Of a stretch of DNA of 8,494 bases, positions 5,874-8,494 are shown in pieces. Numbering within the stretch: the first letter of the stretch is position 1; each line of letters begins with the position of its first letter. The position numbers and the translations under genes are program-made. The notes below the pieces were generated by a model. That model worked only from the letters and a program-made list of their open reading frames with translations. It did not search any database and had not been told where the DNA came from. The DNA is from Verrucomicrobiota bacterium (GTDB taxonomy: Bacteria > Verrucomicrobiota > Kiritimatiellia > UBA8416 > JAIOPI01): positions 1 to 8,494 of the forward strand of contig JAQCIA010000072.1 of assembly GCA_027620105.1 (NCBI GenBank). The letters run 5' to 3'.

Positions 5874-6377
5874 TCACCACGTGTGTGTAAACAGAACCAC
5901 GTCCGGTTTGGGCGGTAAAGCCAAAAGGACATCGGACACCGGCATCACCTGCCCCGGCACGACCAGATCCGGACGCACATCCGCCAGCGGCTGCACCACG
6001 AATCGTCGCGCCTGCCAGCGCGGATGCGGCACCTTCAGCCTGTCGCCGCGCAACACCCACTGGCTCGCATAGAGCATGTCAATGTCCACCGGCCGCGGTG
6101 CATGCCGCTCCCCCGTACGCACCCGCCCCAGCTCCGTCTCGATCCGCCACATCGCCTCGGCCATGGGCTCCGGTGCCAGCGCCGTGGTGATCACAACAAC
6201 GGCATTGAGAAACGATTGGTCGGCGTGGGCCGGGTCCACATCCACCGGTTCAGTCTCGTATACCGCTGAGCTCGCGGTAATGCCCACGCCGGGAAGCGCG
6301 CCCAGACGCAGGCGCGCTTCCTGCAAATGCGCCAGACGATCACCGAGATTGGAGCCGAGACTGAGCCCGTATTCCAT
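5874..6377 (-). CDS. folK: 2-amino-4-hydroxy-6-hydroxymethyldihydropteridine pyrophosphokinase (HPPK)
   Basis: HPPK moves pyrophosphate from ATP to 6-hydroxymethyl-dihydropterin, a late step in folate synthesis. The 167-residue product is of normal length. It shows GLSLGSNLGDR (4-14), VYETEPVDV (39-47), SFLNAVV (55-61), ETELGRVR (80-87) and RHAPRPVDIDMLY (91-103), in which Asp98 and Asp100 are the Mg-ATP ligands of the family, followed by VPHPRWQARRFVVQPL (116-131). I chose the ATG at 6377: it follows directly from the dapB stop as TGATG, and the family starts just before the GSNLGD strand. A longer reading to 6434 would add 19 unrelated residues inside dapB. The coupling suggests that folK is translated by ribosomes finishing dapB. 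The FolK product leads to folate, whose methylene derivative PanB consumes, a plausible reason for the neighbouring placement. Confidence 0.95.
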   Translation of the reverse strand: MEYGLSLGSNLGDRLAHLQEARLRLGALPGVGITASSAVYETEPVDVDPAHADQSFLNAVVVITTALAPEPMAEAMWRIETELGRVRTGERHAPRPVDIDMLYASQWVLRGDRLKVPHPRWQARRFVVQPLADVRPDLVVPGQVMPVSDVLLALPPKPDVVLFTHTW

Positions 6378-7174
6378 CAGAGCCCCAGCACGTCCTTCAT
6401 CCCATACAACCCGGCCGGGCGCGACGCCACCCACGCCGCCGCGCGCAGGGCACCCATGGCGAAGGCATCGCGACTCGTCGCACGGTGCGTTAACTCAATG
6501 ATCTCCGTATCGGATGCGAGGGACAGCGTGTGATCGCCCACGATGCTGCCGGCGCGCACGGCGTGCATCCCGATCTGCCCCCGCGGCCGTTCACCCGTGA
6601 TGCCCTGCCGACCGTAGCAGGCCACTTGATCAAAATCCTGATTGCGCCCCTCCGCCGCGCCCTTCGCCAAAAACAGCGCCGTGCCGCTCGGGGCATCCAG
6701 CTTGTGGCGATGATGCGCTTCCACAACCTCAATGTCGTAGTCCATCCCCAGCGCGCGCGATGCCTGGCGCACCAGGTCCACAAGCAGGTTCACGCCGAGG
6801 CTCATATTGGGCGACCAGACAATCCCAACCCGCCGCGCGGCGTCCTCAACGCCACGCGTTTCCGCCAGGTCCAAGCCCGTCGTGCCAATCACCATCCGCT
6901 TCCCAAACTCCGCCGCCAACGCCGCATGCGCGGGGACGGCACGGTGATCGCTGAAATCAATGAACACATCTGCCGCCGACGCACGCCCAACGTCGTGACT
7001 CAAGGGCACACCGATGTCCGCCACGCCCGCCAGTGTGCCCACGTCCTGACCCAGCGCGGGATGATTGGCACGCTCGAGTGCGACACCCACGCGCAAATCC
7101 TTGAACGATGCGGAACAGCGCACAAGGGCCTGGCCCATGCGCCCCCCGGCCCCCAGAATCGCCAGCGTTGTCAT
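6377..7174 (-). CDS. dapB: 4-hydroxy-tetrahydrodipicolinate reductase
   Basis: DapB reduces the DapA product with NAD(P)H to tetrahydrodipicolinate, on the way to diaminopimelate and lysine. The 265-residue protein has the Rossmann motif ILGAGGRMG (6-14), with Glu34 at the end of the second strand, where acidic residues often favour NADH. It also shows VFIDFSDH (70-77), IGTTGL (96-101), SPNMSLGVNLL (121-131) and the catalytic block VEAHHRHKLDAPSGTA (151-166) with the His154/His155 pair and Lys158. RAGSIVGDHTLSLAS (207-221) and THRATSRDAFAMGAL (229-243) complete the family. The ATG at 7174 overlaps the dapA stop as ATGA; a longer reading to 7366 lies entirely within dapA and is rejected. Its stop overlaps the folK start by one base. 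A complete, ordinary enzyme. Confidence 0.96.
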   Translation of the reverse strand: MTTLAILGAGGRMGQALVRCSASFKDLRVGVALERANHPALGQDVGTLAGVADIGVPLSHDVGRASAADVFIDFSDHRAVPAHAALAAEFGKRMVIGTTGLDLAETRGVEDAARRVGIVWSPNMSLGVNLLVDLVRQASRALGMDYDIEVVEAHHRHKLDAPSGTALFLAKGAAEGRNQDFDQVACYGRQGITGERPRGQIGMHAVRAGSIVGDHTLSLASDTEIIELTHRATSRDAFAMGALRAAAWVASRPAGLYGMKDVLGL

Positions 7175-8034
7175 AGCACGTCCTTGAGCGTCTGCCGCAG
7201 GCGGGCCTTCAACGCGTCGGGCATGGTGCACATCGGCAGTCGATACTGCTCCAGGATGCGCCCCTGCATCGCCAGCGCCGCCTTCACCGGAATCGGATTG
7301 GTGTCGATGAAGATGTCGCGGAATAGCGGATAGAGGCGCGTGTGCAGCGCCCGCGCATCCGTCCAACGCTCAGCCTGGATGGCGCGCACCATCTGGCTCA
7401 CCAGCTCCGGTGCCACGTTCGAGGCCACACTGATCACGCCCTTGGCACCCACCGCCATCATGGGCAACGCCAGACTGTCATCACCCGACAGCACGGTGAA
7501 CCCCGGACAACGGTTGAGGATCGCACTGACGCGGTCCACGCTGCCGGCCGCTTCCTTGATGGCCACCACCTGCGGGTGCTCCGCGAGGCGCGCCACCACG
7601 TCCAACGGAATTTCCCGCGACGTGCGCCCCGGCACATTGTAGAGCACCACGGGGAGTCCCAGATCGGCCACGGCGGAAAAGTGGCGATAGAGCCCCTCGT
7701 CGTTGGGCTTGTTGTAATAGGGTGTCACCTGCAAAGTCGCATCCGCCCCCGCCTCACGCGCGCTCGCTGTCAGCGTCAGGGCTTCAGCGGTGGAGTTCCC
7801 GCCCGTGCCGGCAATAATTTTCAACCGCCCGCGACTCACCCGCACCGCGGTGCGCACCACCTCCTGGTGCTCGTCGTAATCGAGGGTTGGCGATTCGCCG
7901 GTGGTCCCCACCGGCACAATGCCATCCACTCCGGCTTCGGCCTGCCAGTTGATCAGCGCCTCGAAACGGGCGAAGTCGACAGCGCCGTCCTCAAGGAACG
8001 GTGTGACAATGGCGGTATACGTGCCTGCGAACAT
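7171..8034 (-). CDS. dapA: 4-hydroxy-tetrahydrodipicolinate synthase
   Basis: DapA condenses pyruvate with aspartate semialdehyde, the entry step of the diaminopimelate/lysine branch. The 287-residue TIM-barrel protein begins MFAGTYTAIVTPF. It carries VGTTGESPTL (42-51) with Thr44, and VTPYYNKPNDEGLYRHF (103-119) with the tyrosines that take part in proton relay. VLYNVPGRTS (130-139) supplies Tyr132 and Arg137. The Schiff-base lysine is Lys160 in VAIKEAAGS (157-165), and LSGDDSLALP (182-191) and DTNPIPVKAAL (244-254) follow. All positions match the E. coli enzyme within one residue. The start is preceded by GGGAA (8046-8042), seven bases upstream, and by a hairpin at 8048-8070. It lies 92 bases after lysA and overlaps dapB by four bases. 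Some bacterial DapA enzymes are inhibited by lysine; nothing here decides whether this one is. Confidence 0.97.
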   Translation of the reverse strand: MFAGTYTAIVTPFLEDGAVDFARFEALINWQAEAGVDGIVPVGTTGESPTLDYDEHQEVVRTAVRVSRGRLKIIAGTGGNSTAEALTLTASAREAGADATLQVTPYYNKPNDEGLYRHFSAVADLGLPVVLYNVPGRTSREIPLDVVARLAEHPQVVAIKEAAGSVDRVSAILNRCPGFTVLSGDDSLALPMMAVGAKGVISVASNVAPELVSQMVRAIQAERWTDARALHTRLYPLFRDIFIDTNPIPVKAALAMQGRILEQYRLPMCTMPDALKARLRQTLKDVL

Positions 8035-8047
8035 CTCTATATTCCCG

Positions 8048-8070
8048 GCGCATTGCAGCGCAGCAATCGC
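8048..8070 (-). promoter_or_regulatory. Hairpin just upstream of the dapA ribosome site
   Basis: On the minus strand GCGATTGC (8070-8063) pairs with GCAATGCGC (8056-8048), with one bulged base and a six-base loop TGCGCT. It ends two bases before the presumed dapA ribosome site GGGAA (8046-8042). No U-tract follows, so it is not an intrinsic terminator. It could tune dapA translation or protect the RNA end; this is inference, and a chance structure in GC-rich DNA is possible. Confidence 0.35.
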
Positions 8071-8126
8071 GCAGTTGTTGGGGTATCAGTTGCCATTTTT
8101 TGCCGTCGCCCCGCGAAACGAATCCT

Positions 8127-8494
8127 TCACGCTTTCGGCAAGGGTTCGCTGCGAATCAAATCATCCAGCGTTTCCCGCGCCCGCACCACCCAGGCACGGT
8201 CGCCCTCGACCATCACCTCGGCCACCAGTGGCCGGCTGTTGTAAGTGGAGGCCATCGCAAAACCATACGCTCCTGCGCTCATGACTGCCAGCAAATCCCC
8301 CTCACCCACAGCTGGCAGGTCGCGATCCGCCGCCAGAAAGTCGCCGGATTCGCAGATCGGCCCCACGAGATCACCATGCAGAGTCTCGGTGGTCGCCTTC
8401 ACCGCGCGAATCTCGTGAAAGGCCTGATACAACGCGGGACGCAGCAAATCATTCATGGCCGCATCGATCACCACAAACTTCTTGGACGGGTTTT
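8127..8494 (-). CDS. lysA: Diaminopimelate decarboxylase, C-terminal part (5' end outside the window)
   Basis: LysA is a PLP enzyme that decarboxylates meso-diaminopimelate to lysine. Only about the last 122 residues lie in the window. They read KKFVVIDAAMNDLLRPALY at the start, then DLVGPICESGDFLA with the Cys-Glu-Ser that reaches into the partner subunit's active site. DLLAVMSAGAYGFAMAS and TYNSRPLVAEVMVE follow, with the tyrosine of the PLP pocket. These are the signature blocks of the Orn/Lys/Arg decarboxylase class-II C-terminal domain in the LysA branch. The frame runs open through the right edge, so the GTG at 8474 is internal, not a start. It is the first visible gene of the minus-strand operon, 92 bases before dapA. 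Confidence 0.94.
   Translation of the reverse strand, partial: NPSKKFVVIDAAMNDLLRPALYQAFHEIRAVKATTETLHGDLVGPICESGDFLAADRDLPAVGEGDLLAVMSAGAYGFAMASTYNSRPLVAEVMVEGDRAWVVRARETLDDLIRSEPLPKA

Noticed and set aside
6530..7333. Long plus-strand open frame opposite dapB and the end of dapA
   Set aside because: It is antisense to certain genes and shows no motif or ribosome site.
8037..8096. 19-codon minus-strand frame ending just before dapA, a possible leader peptide
   Set aside because: It has no ribosome site, no lysine codons and no alternative terminator structure of the kind expected for attenuation.
7342..8244. Long plus-strand open frame of 300 codons opposite dapA and lysA
   Set aside because: Its translation is rich in His and Arg with no family motif, it lies antisense to two certain genes, and long antisense frames are expected in GC-rich DNA.

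Overview
The window is a GC-rich stretch of a bacterial chromosome. The organism should be Gram-negative: it encodes a predicted outer-membrane beta-barrel, a predicted lipoprotein and a protein with the lipid-A-biosynthesis N-terminal domain, and it makes diaminopimelate. The phylum cannot be fixed from sequence alone. The gene order lysA-dapA-dapB and the style of the TolB-like propeller protein would fit the Planctomycetes-Verrucomicrobia-Kiritimatiellota group or a proteobacterium; this is a weak inference. No mobile element, CRISPR array, tRNA or rRNA was seen.

Left part (1-2534): the 3' part of a PD40/TolB-like propeller protein faces a signal-peptide-bearing OmpW-like beta-barrel protein on the minus strand. 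The barrel gene has a good sigma70-type promoter and a strong ribosome binding site. Divergent from it lies an SGNH/GDSL hydrolase predicted to be a lipoprotein.

Middle (2579-4421): a DPM1-like family 2 glycosyltransferase on the plus strand converges with a minus-strand pair, a class I SAM methyltransferase and a stand-alone LAB_N membrane protein, which overlap by ATGA. With the hydrolase this looks like a small cell-envelope or glycolipid modification neighbourhood, although no substrate can be named.

About 450 bases (4422-4870) hold no convincing gene. They contain a 13-bp tandem repeat and a plausible promoter reading into a small, arginine-rich, single-pass membrane protein of 48 residues (4871-5017).

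Right part (5049-8494, all minus strand): a compact biosynthetic operon reads lysA (partial, runs off the window), dapA, dapB, folK, panB. dapA/dapB overlap by ATGA and dapB/folK by TGATG, so these genes are probably translationally coupled. The first three make and use diaminopimelate for peptidoglycan and lysine. FolK makes a folate precursor, and PanB uses a folate one-carbon donor for pantothenate synthesis. This part is ordinary housekeeping metabolism in an economical arrangement. I see no strong evidence of a new defence or mobile system; the most interesting leads are the 48-residue protein and the methyltransferase/LAB_N/glycosyltransferase module.
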